From positions 1 to 64,000 of the forward strand of contig NZ_CP013631.1 in NCBI RefSeq assembly GCF_001664485.1: 64,000 bases of DNA, given 5' to 3'. Position 1 is the stretch's first letter, and every line of letters begins with the position of its first letter. The notes under the pieces were generated by a model. It worked only from the letters and a program-made list of their open reading frames with translations. It was not told the DNA's origin and made no database searches. This document shows, piece after piece, positions 8,874 to 16,242 of this stretch. The DNA is from Rhizobium sp. N324 (GTDB taxonomy: Bacteria; Pseudomonadota; Alphaproteobacteria; Rhizobiales; Rhizobiaceae). The position numbers and the translations under genes are program-made.

Positions 8874-9908
8874 ATGAGCAGCGGCATTATATCCATCAGC
8901 CATATCGGTTTCCTCACCCCCGGCAACTATCGCGACGACGATCCCCTGTCAGGATTGGAGCAGACGCTCCAGCAACTGCAATATGGCGAAGAGCTGGGTT
9001 TCGACAGCGCCTGGGTCCGCCAGCGGCACGTGGAGCCCGGGATTTCTTCCGCGAGCGCCTTTCTGGCGGCGGCGACGCAACGGACCAGCCGGATCCAGCT
9101 CGGAACGGCGGTCATTCCGATCGGCTATGAAAACCCCTACCGGCTGGCCGAAGACCTCGCCACGGTCGATGTCCTCTCACGCGGACGGCTGAATATCGGC
9201 GTCAGCGCCGGCCGGCCGCCGCATGCCGAGTTGATTGCCCCGCTCGCCTTCGACGGCGACTGGACGCGCTACGATTTCTCGCATGACCGCGTGCTGCGCT
9301 TCGCCGACAATCTGCGCGGTGCCTATCTCGGCGACGATGAGACCTTGATCAAGACGCCCTTCGGCCCGCAGCGGCCGCGGCTGCAACCTTATGCCAAAGG
9401 CCTGATCGATCGGATCTGGTATGGCGGCGGGTCTCAGCGCTCGGCCGAGTGGGCCGGGCGCAACGGCTTCAATCTCCTGACCGGCAACGTGATAACGGGG
9501 GAGGGGACCGACGACTTCTTCGTCGCCCAATCCAGGTTGATCGAAACCTACCGTGGCGCCGGACCTCAGCGCCGCGTCGCGCTCGGCCGCGTCATCGTGC
9601 CTTTCGACAGCGCCGATGCGGCGACACGCCGCCGCTATCGCGATTATGCCGCTGGCCGCCATCAGCGGACGCTTTCGCCCCAGGGCGAGCGGCGGACCCT
9701 GTTTGCCCGCGATATCGTCGGCACGTCGGAGGAGATCTTGGAGCAGCTTTTTTCCGATCCGATCCTGCCTGAGGTCGGCGAGCTGCGGCTGGAGCTTCCT
9801 TACGAGTTCGAGCACGAGGAATACCGTCAGATCCTGCACGACTTCGTGACAAGGATCGCGCCGCAGCTCGGATGGAAAGCGCAGCCCGAAATTCGGGGCG
9901 CTTCCTGA
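8874..9908 (+). CDS. FMN-dependent monooxygenase, luciferase-like (third of the operon)
   Basis: A 344-residue LLM-family protein. Visible features are FDSAWVRQRHVEPG, RIQLGTAVIPIGYENPYRLAEDLATVD and SRGRLNIGVSAGRPP, the usual flavin-pocket strands. It starts 17 bases after the second binding protein. With two other LLM proteins upstream, the operon carries three different FMNH2-dependent oxygenases, suggesting sequential oxidation or a range of substrates. It needs an external FMN reductase, probably the gene at 13373. The C-terminus overlaps an upstream reading of the next gene. Confidence 0.85.
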   Translation: MSSGIISISHIGFLTPGNYRDDDPLSGLEQTLQQLQYGEELGFDSAWVRQRHVEPGISSASAFLAAATQRTSRIQLGTAVIPIGYENPYRLAEDLATVDVLSRGRLNIGVSAGRPPHAELIAPLAFDGDWTRYDFSHDRVLRFADNLRGAYLGDDETLIKTPFGPQRPRLQPYAKGLIDRIWYGGGSQRSAEWAGRNGFNLLTGNVITGEGTDDFFVAQSRLIETYRGAGPQRRVALGRVIVPFDSADAATRRRYRDYAAGRHQRTLSPQGERRTLFARDIVGTSEEILEQLFSDPILPEVGELRLELPYEFEHEEYRQILHDFVTRIAPQLGWKAQPEIRGAS

Positions 9909-9973
9909 GGCAGGCCGCGCCGGTCAAGCCCTCATTCGACGTCAGAACAATCATTCACGAGGAACAATCACCA

Positions 9974-10570
9974 GTGACGAGAACGGTAGAATACTTCTTT
10001 TCGATTGGATCGCCCTGGTCCTACATCGGTTTCGACGCCTTCATCGAACTGGCGGCGAAGAACGACGTCGTCGTCGCGCCCTATCTGACGACGGTGGTCG
10101 AGGAAAATGGCGGGATCTTCTCGCGCAACCGGCCCGAAATCCGGCGTGCTTACTGGACGCGGGACCTCAAACGCTGGGCGCGCGTGCGGGGCAAGGAATT
10201 GCGGCTCGAACATCGCCCTGAGCTCACCGATCCGACGCCGGCCTCCCTCTTCGTCATTGCCGCCTATCTCGACGGACAGGACTGGATCGGTGTCGCCCGA
10301 ACCCTGCAGCATGCCTTCTGGGCCGAGGCGAGGGATATCGGCAAGCCCGACGTCCGTGAGGCGATTGTTACCGCCGCAGGCTTTGATGGTGCAGCACTGC
10401 TCCGGCGGCAAGCCGATGAGGATGTCCAGAACAAATGGTCGGCAGACCGCACGCATGCGCGCGACAGCGGTGTCTTCGGCTTCCCCACCTATGTCCATGA
10501 CGGCGAGATTTACTGGGGACAGGACAATCTGCCTTTCCTGGAGCGCCATCTTGGCGGCGACAGGCCTTAA
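9974..10570 (+). CDS. DsbA-fold protein, 2-hydroxychromene-2-carboxylate isomerase / GST-kappa family
   Basis: A 198-residue thioredoxin-fold protein with the helical insertion of this family. The glutathione-contacting FSIGSPWSYIG motif lies at the N-terminus and the cis-proline loop GVFGFPTYV near the C-terminus; a serine replaces the DsbA cysteine. GTG 9974 is chosen because GAGGAA lies about ten bases upstream and the family motif begins within ten residues; ATG 9872 would add 34 unrelated residues inside the previous gene. As last gene of the organosulfur operon it may perform a glutathione-dependent isomerisation or thiol transfer. That role is inferred. Confidence 0.82.
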   Translation: MTRTVEYFFSIGSPWSYIGFDAFIELAAKNDVVVAPYLTTVVEENGGIFSRNRPEIRRAYWTRDLKRWARVRGKELRLEHRPELTDPTPASLFVIAAYLDGQDWIGVARTLQHAFWAEARDIGKPDVREAIVTAAGFDGAALLRRQADEDVQNKWSADRTHARDSGVFGFPTYVHDGEIYWGQDNLPFLERHLGGDRP

Positions 10571-10610
10571 GCCGAGTGGCACCTCGGTTGAGACGGATTT
10601 TTCCAAATAA

Positions 10611-10629
10611 GTCTATAAAATAGATAGAC
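10611..10629. promoter_or_regulatory. TTTATAGA regulatory element, site B (palindromic)
   Basis: GTCTATAAAATAGATAGAC has GTCTAT/ATAGAC arms around 7 bases and contains the shared TTTATAGA core on the minus strand. It lies 61 bases upstream of the desaturase start. It is the most symmetric of the five sites. Confidence 0.5.
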
Positions 10630-10690
10630 ATAATTCCTTGCCTTTGACGCCGTTCGCTAGATTGCTGTGATTGAAGGGGAAATCGCACGC

Positions 10691-11611
10691 ATGCTCGACA
10701 GGACATCTGAGGACGCCACCATTCCGCCGCATCCGACGGAATGGCCGACCGTTATTCTCGCGATCGTCATCCATGGCGGGTTTCTGGCGCTGACCTGGTG
10801 GTGGCAATCATTGCCGACGATCGTGGTCGTGATCGTCGGAGGCTGGCTGATTGCCTGGCACGGGTCGCTTCAGCATGAGGTCATTCACGGCCATCCGACA
10901 GGAAGACGGTGGGTGAACGATGTGATCGGATCGGTGCCCCTGTCGCTGTGGCTGCCTTACCCGATCTACAGGGAAAGCCATCTGGAGCACCATCGAGACG
11001 AATATCTGACCGACCCGATCGAAGATCCGGAATCCTCCTACGTCACCCGGGCCGCCTGGGAGCGGCTCGGCCCTGCAGGCAGGCTGCTGGCGCGGTGGAA
11101 CACGACCCTTTTCGGCCGGTTGACGATCGGCCCTGCCGTGATGCTCCTGAGTTTCCTCGGGCAGGAATGGCGGCTGGTGTGGGCGAACGAGCCGGGAAGA
11201 CAGCGGATATGGGCGGTCCATAGCATCGGTGTCTCCCTCGTCCTTTTCTGGGTGACGGTCATCTCAGGCATGCCGCTATGGCTCTATCTCTTCGCCTTCG
11301 TCTATATCGGTGCGGCAATGACGCGGCTTAGATCCTATGCCGAGCACCGATATGCGGAAAGCCATGAGGAGCGCACCGCCATCGTCGAAAACAGCCATCT
11401 CTTCGGCCTGCTGTTTCTCTACAACAATCTGCATGTTCTCCACCATCGCCGTCCCGGCATCTCCTGGTATCGTCTGTCCACCGTCTATCGCCACAATCGC
11501 GAGATGCTGGTCCGTTCGAACGGCGGGCTCGTCTATGACGGTTATTGGGATGTCGCACGCCGGTTTTTCCTGAAGCCGCACGACGATCCGACGCATCCCC
11601 GTCATTCGTGA
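10691..11611 (+). CDS. Membrane fatty-acid desaturase / hydroxylase family protein
   Basis: A 306-residue membrane di-iron protein. The three histidine boxes are visible: HEVIHGH, HLEHHRDEY and HVLHHRRPG, which bind the two irons in fatty acid desaturases and hydroxylases. Hydrophobic segments surround residues 20-60 and 175-210. ATG 10691 is preferred over GTG 10667 because GAAGGGGA ends about ten bases before it. Its own upstream TTTATAGA element (10611) suggests control shared with the organosulfur genes; a lipid change under sulfur limitation is one possibility. The substrate (acyl lipid, alkane or carotenoid) cannot be decided. Confidence 0.8.
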   Translation: MLDRTSEDATIPPHPTEWPTVILAIVIHGGFLALTWWWQSLPTIVVVIVGGWLIAWHGSLQHEVIHGHPTGRRWVNDVIGSVPLSLWLPYPIYRESHLEHHRDEYLTDPIEDPESSYVTRAAWERLGPAGRLLARWNTTLFGRLTIGPAVMLLSFLGQEWRLVWANEPGRQRIWAVHSIGVSLVLFWVTVISGMPLWLYLFAFVYIGAAMTRLRSYAEHRYAESHEERTAIVENSHLFGLLFLYNNLHVLHHRRPGISWYRLSTVYRHNREMLVRSNGGLVYDGYWDVARRFFLKPHDDPTHPRHS

Positions 11612-11843
11612 CGGCGGCGACAGCCGCGCCTGCAGGTCACTGGCTCGGAGCCAGCGGCGTCCGACCTGCTATAGCGGAGGAAATTCCGTTATCCTGACGG
11701 TTTTGCACATTCCCATCGAAACCGTTCCATTCTATTGGAGGAAAAGATAAGGGAAGATTTTTTTACATTGTTTGCTTCGATTGGTTCTTTTATCTCCTGT
11801 TTCATCAAAACGCGAAACGCGCAGCATTGATCGGAGAAAGACG

Positions 11844-12188
11844 ATGAACCCCGCCATGAACATGATGCCGATGATGAACAACATGATGCCCGCCATGATG
11901 AACCCGATGATGGGTGGTGGAATGATGCCGATGATGGGCGGCATGCCCATGATGAACGGCGCGATGATGCCGATGATGGCCTCTATGCCGATGATGATGA
12001 TGATGATGGGCTCGATGAAGTGCAGCATGACGGCCGACGGCATGGTCTGCGAAATGAAGCCGATGGAAGGCATGGACAAGGACATGTTCATGGAATGCTG
12101 CAAGCGCATGATGTCGATGATGTCGGGCGGCATGCCGATGATGATGATGTGCGGCGGCATGATGATGTGCTGCACGATGGCCGCCTGA
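11844..12188 (+). CDS. Small methionine- and cysteine-rich protein
   Basis: A 114-residue protein with about 51 methionines and 7 cysteines, so half its residues contain sulfur. The N-terminal half is built of MMPMM / MMNPMMGG-type repeats. The C-terminal half has KCSM, VCEM, MECCKRMM, MCGG and MMCC clusters, which look like soft-metal ligands (Cu(I) or Ag(I)). There is no signal peptide. ATG 11844 follows GGAGAAAG at good spacing. It sits alone between the desaturase and a terminator, inside a region of sulfur-scavenging genes. Metal buffering or sulfur storage are both possible; I recognise no named family. Codon composition forces long His-rich and Ile-rich antisense frames that are shadows. 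Confidence 0.8.
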   Translation: MNPAMNMMPMMNNMMPAMMNPMMGGGMMPMMGGMPMMNGAMMPMMASMPMMMMMMGSMKCSMTADGMVCEMKPMEGMDKDMFMECCKRMMSMMSGGMPMMMMCGGMMMCCTMAA

Positions 12189-12214
12189 GCCTTTCACATC
12201 CCGAAAGAGACGAC

Positions 12215-12242
12215 AAAGCCTCCGGAGACGGAGGCTTTCTTG
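12215..12242. terminator. Bidirectional rho-independent terminator
   Basis: AAAGCCTCCG (12215-12224), loop GAGA, CGGAGGCTTT (12229-12238), then CTT. The A-run/T-run flanks serve both strands, ending the Met-rich gene (+) and the XRE-cupin gene (-), which converge here. Confidence 0.85.
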
Positions 12243-12244
12243 CA

Positions 12245-12865
12245 TCAGACCCTGATGTCCTCAAGATAGGTCGTCACGAGGTAGAGGATCGCCTCCGTGC
12301 CTGTCATGTTTCGATAGACGTGGGGAACGTCCGCCTCGAAGACGATGGCATCGCCTTCACCCAGGATATGCAGCGGCTGTTTGCCGGCGATGATTTCGAC
12401 GGTGCCTTGAGCAACGACCAGATTTTCGACCGTTCCATGCTGATGGGCGTCGGCGTTTTCGGTATGGTGCGGAGCGATCCGGAGCTCGTAGAATTCCACC
12501 TTCCTCTCGCCCTCGAAGGGAAAGAGTGCGCGTGTCTGGAAGCGCCCCTCGGAAGACGCGAGGATTTTCGATCGTGCCCTCGGCACGGCAATGATCGGAG
12601 TTTCGCCGCGTTCGGCGATCAACGCGGCGCAGGGAATGCCGAGAGCAAGCGCGATCTTCGACAGGATGCTTAACGTCGGGCTGCTCTTGCCCGTTTCGAT
12701 CTGGCCGAGCATCGCCCGGCTGACGCCGGCGATCTTTGCCAGCCTGTCCAGGGAATAGCCGCGGCGGGTGCGGATACGCCGCAAGTTCTGTCCCGTCTGA
12801 ACCGTAATCTCGTCGGCGGCATCCTTCGCTTCGACGTCGGAACGAAGCGCTTGATCAGACGCCAT
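12245..12865 (-). CDS. XRE-family regulator with C-terminal cupin domain
   Basis: A protein of about 206 residues. The N-terminal helix-turn-helix reads RRIRTRRGYSLDRLAKIAGVS with GQIETGKSSPTLSIL, typical XRE. The C-terminal half is a small beta-barrel cupin (HQHGTVENLVVAQGTVEI, GEGDAIVFEADVPHVY) that senses a small ligand in this class. ATG 12863-12865 is preferred over TTG 12874. It overlaps the end of the upstream 61-residue gene by 11 bases, so the two are co-translated. Neighbours suggest it senses a sulfur or amino acid metabolite, possibly controlling nearby units. Confidence 0.85.
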   Translation of the reverse strand: MASDQALRSDVEAKDAADEITVQTGQNLRRIRTRRGYSLDRLAKIAGVSRAMLGQIETGKSSPTLSILSKIALALGIPCAALIAERGETPIIAVPRARSKILASSEGRFQTRALFPFEGERKVEFYELRIAPHHTENADAHQHGTVENLVVAQGTVEIIAGKQPLHILGEGDAIVFEADVPHVYRNMTGTEAILYLVTTYLEDIRV

Positions 12866-13040
12866 GTCCCGCAATGCCCATTGCCATGACCGGAACGAAG
12901 CCCCAATAGGGCACCCACATCAGAACCGGCTGCATCGCAAACGATACCGACGCGGCAACCTTCGCCGCGTCAGGCGCATGCTTGCTACGCGCTTGCCGGT
13001 AAGCCTGAAGGTCGATGACATCAGCCGTTTGCATTGGCAT
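12855..13040 (-). CDS. Small 61-residue protein, hydrophobic C-terminus
   Basis: MPMQTADVIDLQAYRQARSK opens a polar N-terminus; from about residue 30 the chain is hydrophobic (SFAMQPVLMWVPYWGFVPVMAMGIAG), which could be one short membrane segment. GGGAGC lies six bases before ATG 13040. It overlaps the XRE-cupin gene downstream, and a TTTATAGA element (13054) lies just upstream. I recognise no function. Its conservation with the regulator would show whether it is a partner, a sensor subunit or a leader peptide. Confidence 0.65.
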   Translation of the reverse strand: MPMQTADVIDLQAYRQARSKHAPDAAKVAASVSFAMQPVLMWVPYWGFVPVMAMGIAGHGV

Positions 13041-13053
13041 GAAAAGCTCCCGC

Positions 13054-13079
13054 TAAAATCTATAAGAAAGCTATATTTT
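13054..13079 (-). promoter_or_regulatory. TTTATAGA regulatory element, site C
   Basis: On the minus strand CTTATAGATTTTA (13066-13054), with AAAATATAG just upstream (13079-13071), only 14-26 bases before the start at 13040. Such closeness suggests a repressor operator or a -10/start-site region rather than an activator site. Confidence 0.45.
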
Positions 13080-13330
13080 CTCCGGCGGAAAAGGCAGGGC
13101 GCGTCATCCAATCGTCCGGCCGAACCGGAAATCTTATACCAAAAATACGCGGGCTTACGGCAAAGCCATTTGTCGCCGGATTTCATACGCCCAAAGACGT
13201 CTGCCATCCGGAGACCAAGCCCGCAACTGGGCGATTGACGATCGCCGCAGCCTATGCGTGCGGACGCTGAGATGAATGTTTTTTTCAACCGAGTGCGGAA
13301 GGAGAGACACACATTCCTTTAATCCAGTAA

Positions 13331-13347
13331 TTTTATAGACAATATTT
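13331..13347 (+). promoter_or_regulatory. TTTATAGA regulatory element, site D
   Basis: TTTTATAGAC (13331-13340) followed by AATATTT, 33 bases upstream of the FMN reductase start. It has nearly the same core and distance to the start codon as site A before the monooxygenase operon. Confidence 0.5.
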
Positions 13348-13372
13348 GAAGCAACCATAGAGAGGAAAAACC

Positions 13373-13933
13373 ATGTCAGGTTTCAAACTCGTCGGCATAG
13401 CTGGCAGCTTCAACCGTCCATCGAAGACATTGGCGCTGGTCCGCCACGTCGCCGAACGCGCAAGCATCCGATACGGATTTACGAGCAAGACCTACGATTT
13501 GCACGATGTCGGTCCGTCGCTGGGCAGCGCCTTGTGGCGCAAGGACCTCGACGACCAGGCCCGGCGTGTCGTCGACGAGATCGTGGGCGCCGACGTGCTG
13601 GTGGTCGGTTCGCCGACCTACAAGGGATCCTATCCCGGCCATTTCAAGCATCTCATCGATCTGATCGACCCGCAGGAACTGCGGGCGAAGCCGATCATCA
13701 TTACGGCAACGGGCGGCGGCGATCGGCATGCGCTGATGGTCGAGCATCAGCTTCGGCCGCTGTTCGGTTTTTTCATGGCGCACACGCTGCCGACGGCCGT
13801 TTATGCGTCCGATCGCGATTTCACGGACTACGCGGTCTCATCCGATCAGCTTTCGAACCGCATCAGCGAAGTGGTCGGCGAATTGGCGGCCTTCTTTCCC
13901 GGAGCAGGCCCGGCAATAGCGGCGGCCGAATAG
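13373..13933 (+). CDS. NAD(P)H-dependent FMN reductase, MsuE/SsuE-like
   Basis: A 186-residue flavodoxin-like reductase. The FMN phosphate loop is GIAGSFNRPSKT near the N-terminus and the isoalloxazine loop is VVGSPTYKGSYPGHFKHLIDL. MsuE/SsuE-type enzymes deliver FMNH2 to alkanesulfonate and related monooxygenases. The left operon has three such monooxygenases and no reductase of its own, and both units carry the TTTATAGA element, so this is their likely electron source. AGAGAGG precedes ATG 13373. It leads a run of small genes extending to the ChaC-like gene. Confidence 0.88.
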   Translation: MSGFKLVGIAGSFNRPSKTLALVRHVAERASIRYGFTSKTYDLHDVGPSLGSALWRKDLDDQARRVVDEIVGADVLVVGSPTYKGSYPGHFKHLIDLIDPQELRAKPIIITATGGGDRHALMVEHQLRPLFGFFMAHTLPTAVYASDRDFTDYAVSSDQLSNRISEVVGELAAFFPGAGPAIAAAE

Positions 13934-13943
13934 GAACATCGCC

Positions 13944-14144
13944 ATGGTTCTATCTCAGGACACAACGGCAGACGGTGCGGAAGGCTCGGGGCGGCCGGGC
14001 GAACAATTGTGGAGCGTCTTCGAATTCGCGCGACGATATCGCCTCGCCAAACGGGAAGAGAACCGCTTGCTGATGCTTTACGGCCCGACCGCATCGCTTC
14101 GCGATCTCCTTGCCAATGCCCGACGTCATTGCCTGATTTCCTAA
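13944..14144 (+). CDS. Small hypothetical protein (66 residues)
   Basis: A short soluble protein whose conserved-looking core is LWSVFEFARRYRLAKREENRLLMLYGPTAS, followed by a helical RDLLANARRH end. It starts 10 bases after the FMN reductase stop and is followed by two more tiny genes in the same direction. Composition and phase match the surrounding coding DNA. I do not recognise a named family; the basic helix and charged heptad could bind nucleic acid or protein. Confidence 0.6.
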   Translation: MVLSQDTTADGAEGSGRPGEQLWSVFEFARRYRLAKREENRLLMLYGPTASLRDLLANARRHCLIS

Positions 14145-14170
14145 CCATCGCTTCCTGACAGGAGGTTCGC

Positions 14171-14347
14171 ATGAAGCTTGATTTCTATTTCCGGCTGAAA
14201 CGCGCGATCGGCCGTTTTCTCGATCCGAAAAGCCCGGCTGGGCTGCAGCCTGTAAACGGACGGCTTCTCCGCGACGAAGAGCGGGACCGGTCGGCGCGCG
14301 AATACGAACTCCATTATTGGGGCGCGATGCCCGGACTTTGGTATTGA
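14171..14347 (+). CDS. Small hypothetical protein (58 residues)
   Basis: Reads MKLDFYFRLKRAIGRFLDP at the start and ELHYWGAMPGLWY at the end, with GGAGG placed six bases before ATG 14171. The spacing to its neighbours and the excellent ribosome site make it a real gene despite its size. A basic amphipathic N-terminal helix and an aromatic C-terminus are visible. No function recognised. Confidence 0.6.
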   Translation: MKLDFYFRLKRAIGRFLDPKSPAGLQPVNGRLLRDEERDRSAREYELHYWGAMPGLWY

Positions 14348-14359
14348 GGAGGATGCGGG

Positions 14360-14512
14360 ATGGCGATCGTCGTTGAGACCGGCTTCCGCCGGCACAAAAC
14401 GAAAAGAGCGACGGCAAGCGTCATGTCGCAGTTCAGGCATGCGGCCGGGTTCTGCACGGTCGTCGGTTCCTTCACCTTCCTGTTCGCGCTGGTGATCGGG
14501 CTGATCCAATGA
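14360..14512 (+). CDS. Small single-pass membrane protein (50 residues)
   Basis: MAIVVETGFRRHKTKRATAS gives a basic cytoplasmic N-terminus, then AAGFCTVVGSFTFLFALVIG forms one clear transmembrane segment. GAGGA lies before ATG 14360. Its stop overlaps the start of the following hydrolase (ATGA at 14509-14512), so it is translationally coupled. Function unknown; the topology suggests a small inner-membrane partner. Confidence 0.6.
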   Translation: MAIVVETGFRRHKTKRATASVMSQFRHAAGFCTVVGSFTFLFALVIGLIQ

Positions 14513-15090
14513 GCGACGTCCTCATTCTTCCCGGATTGTTCGGCTCGGGAGAGGGGCATTGGCAGCAGCACTGGCTGCAGGATCAACCGGGCAGCCGTTA
14601 TGTTGTCCAGGACGATTGGAGCCATCCTGACCTCGACAGCTGGCTGCCGCGCCTGGAAAGCGCGCTCGAAGAGGCCGGTGAGGCCTATCTGGTTGCCCAT
14701 AGTCTCGGATGCCTGCTCGCCGCCCGGCTGGCCGGGCGAAGTGTTGCCCGTCGGGTGAAGGGAGCATTGCTCGTTGCTCCCTGCGATCTGCCGGCCACGG
14801 ACATTCTGCATCCCGGGCACATCTCGTTCGGCGGCATGCCGACGGCGCCTCTGCCATTTCCGAGCATCGTCGTCGGCAGCATGAACGATGCCTACATGAC
14901 GGTCGATCGGCTGACCTTGTTTGGTCGCCTGTGGAAGGCCGAGACCAGGAATATCGGCCTTGCCGGCCACATCAATATCGCCAGCGGTTTTGGCCGCTGG
15001 CGAACCGGCTACCGGCTGCTGGACGCCTTGAAGATGCGCGCCGGCGATCGAAGGCGCAACGTTTTCGCGCGGCCGGCTTTCGCGATGTGA
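14509..15090 (+). CDS. RBBP9/YdeN-family serine hydrolase
   Basis: A 193-residue compact alpha/beta hydrolase. The catalytic triad is readable: S65 in VAHSLGCL, D127 in GSMNDAYM and H154 in GLAGHINI, with the family start VLILPGLFGSGEGHWQQHW. RBBP9/YdeN proteins are small serine hydrolases whose substrates are mostly unknown. The start overlaps the membrane peptide gene. It belongs to the run from the FMN reductase to the ChaC-like enzyme. Confidence 0.85.
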   Translation: MSDVLILPGLFGSGEGHWQQHWLQDQPGSRYVVQDDWSHPDLDSWLPRLESALEEAGEAYLVAHSLGCLLAARLAGRSVARRVKGALLVAPCDLPATDILHPGHISFGGMPTAPLPFPSIVVGSMNDAYMTVDRLTLFGRLWKAETRNIGLAGHINIASGFGRWRTGYRLLDALKMRAGDRRRNVFARPAFAM

Positions 15091-15101
15091 ATGGAAGCCG
15101 A

Positions 15102-15410
15102 ATGTCCGATATCATCGACGATCTCCTGCGCCTCAGCGATGATCCGAATGCCGACCCGAGGAGCCGGCGCCGGCAAACCATGGAGCGTTTGGTAGAGACG
15201 CTGCTTGCCATGGCAGATGCCGAAATTGGGCCGGACGAAGTGCAACATCGCCATTCGATCATCCATCTGACGACAATCATCCGCGACATGACGGGCAGGA
15301 TCGCCGAGGCCGACGATACGACATTTGCGGCGATCGTCAGGGAGGCCGCGATGCTGATCTGCAGCCTTCAGCGGCGCCGGGCCGACGCGGCCAGATTTAC
15401 GGTGCATTGA
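15102..15410 (+). CDS. Hypothetical helical protein (102 residues)
   Basis: Starts MSDIIDDLLRLSDDPNADPR at ATG 15102, with GGAAG five bases upstream; longer in-frame readings would overlap the hydrolase. The chain is almost entirely amphipathic helix (MERLVETLLAMADAEIG, STIIRDMTGRI-type segments) with no membrane segment or known motif. It lies four bases before the ChaC-like gene. No function recognised. Confidence 0.6.
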   Translation: MSDIIDDLLRLSDDPNADPRSRRRQTMERLVETLLAMADAEIGPDEVQHRHSIIHLTTIIRDMTGRIAEADDTTFAAIVREAAMLICSLQRRRADAARFTVH

Positions 15411-15413
15411 AAC

Positions 15414-16184
15414 GTGACCGGCATCATCGAGTATAAGCAGCCCGGGATGCGGCGAAGCGAGGTTCGGATGCTCGGCGCAACCAGCATGGCTCTTACGGAC
15501 GAGCTCGTGTCGCTCAGCCTTCGCCCCGAGCTCGATCCCGGCCCCGAGCCGCACCGGATACCGCTGACCGAGATGGAGACGGAGATGTTCGCCAGGCGGC
15601 TGCTCCAGGAATCCGACGGCGCGCCGCTCTGGGTCTTCGCCTATGGATCATTGATATGGAAGCCGGACTTCGATGCCGTCGAGTGGCAGCGCGGCGCAGC
15701 AAGGGGTTGGCATCGGTCCTTCTGCCTGAAGATGACCCGCTGGCGGGGAAGCCGGGCGCAGCCCGGCCTCATGATGGCGCTTGATCGCGGCGGACGCTGC
15801 AACGGCATCCTCTACAGGCTTGCCGATGACGATCGCCTCGGCCAAATTCGGCGGTTGATCCGCCGTGAGGTCGGCACGATCGACGATGCGGCGACGGTTC
15901 GCTGGATTTCTGTCGAGACCGCACATGGCTTGGTGCGCGCCCTGGTCTTTTGGGCCGGCCCGAAGGGGGAGCGCGTTTCCCGCAGATTGCCGTTGGAGAC
16001 GGTGGCGCGCGTGCTTGCCAGGGCCTGCGGACATATGGGCTCCTGCGCCGAATATCTCTATCTGACGGTGAAGCATCTGGAAGAACGCGGCATCCACGAT
16101 CGCAATTTATGGCGCCTCCAGGAGCTCGTCGCCGCCGAACTCCAATCGATCCATGGTCTGAACGAGGTTACGCAAAGACGTTAA
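15414..16184 (+). CDS. ChaC-like gamma-glutamylcyclotransferase
   Basis: A 256-residue protein of the ChaC/GGCT family, which cleaves glutathione to 5-oxoproline and Cys-Gly. The family signature VFAYGSLIWKP binds the gamma-glutamyl part; conserved downstream features are GWHRSFCLKMTRWRGS, PGLMMALDRGGRCNGILYRL and HGLVRALVFW. The reading from GTG 15414 has a longer N-terminus than usual; ATG codons at 15447, 15468 or 15486 are alternatives. Breaking down glutathione frees cysteine, which fits the sulfur-scavenging context. It ends at a terminator shared with the tau operon. Confidence 0.85.
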   Translation: MTGIIEYKQPGMRRSEVRMLGATSMALTDELVSLSLRPELDPGPEPHRIPLTEMETEMFARRLLQESDGAPLWVFAYGSLIWKPDFDAVEWQRGAARGWHRSFCLKMTRWRGSRAQPGLMMALDRGGRCNGILYRLADDDRLGQIRRLIRREVGTIDDAATVRWISVETAHGLVRALVFWAGPKGERVSRRLPLETVARVLARACGHMGSCAEYLYLTVKHLEERGIHDRNLWRLQELVAAELQSIHGLNEVTQRR

Positions 16185-16219
16185 GCGCCGCGCGTCTTTT
16201 CAGACCCGCGGCGCTTTGA
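16183..16219. terminator. Terminator hairpin between convergent units
   Basis: AAGCGCCGCG (16183-16192) pairs with CGCGGCGCTT (16207-16216) around a 14-base loop. It lies between the ChaC-like gene (+) and the tauC gene (-) and can serve both directions, although the T-run is short. Confidence 0.65.
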
Positions 16220-16242
16220 CGTTTTGAATTACCTGCATTCCC

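Larger units (their letters stand above)
13041..13372. other. Divergent intergenic region with two TTTATAGA sites
   Basis: This 332-base gap separates the small-protein/XRE unit (-) from the FMN reductase unit (+). It holds one shared motif near each end (13054-13066 and 13331-13340). I find no credible gene in the middle; the short open frames there have no ribosome site or recognisable content. Confidence 0.6.

Noticed and set aside
11732..12245. Antisense frames rich in histidine or isoleucine over the Met-rich gene
   Set aside because: They are forced by complementing runs of ATG codons (CAT gives His, ATC/ATCAT gives Ile), and they have no ribosome site or conserved motif.
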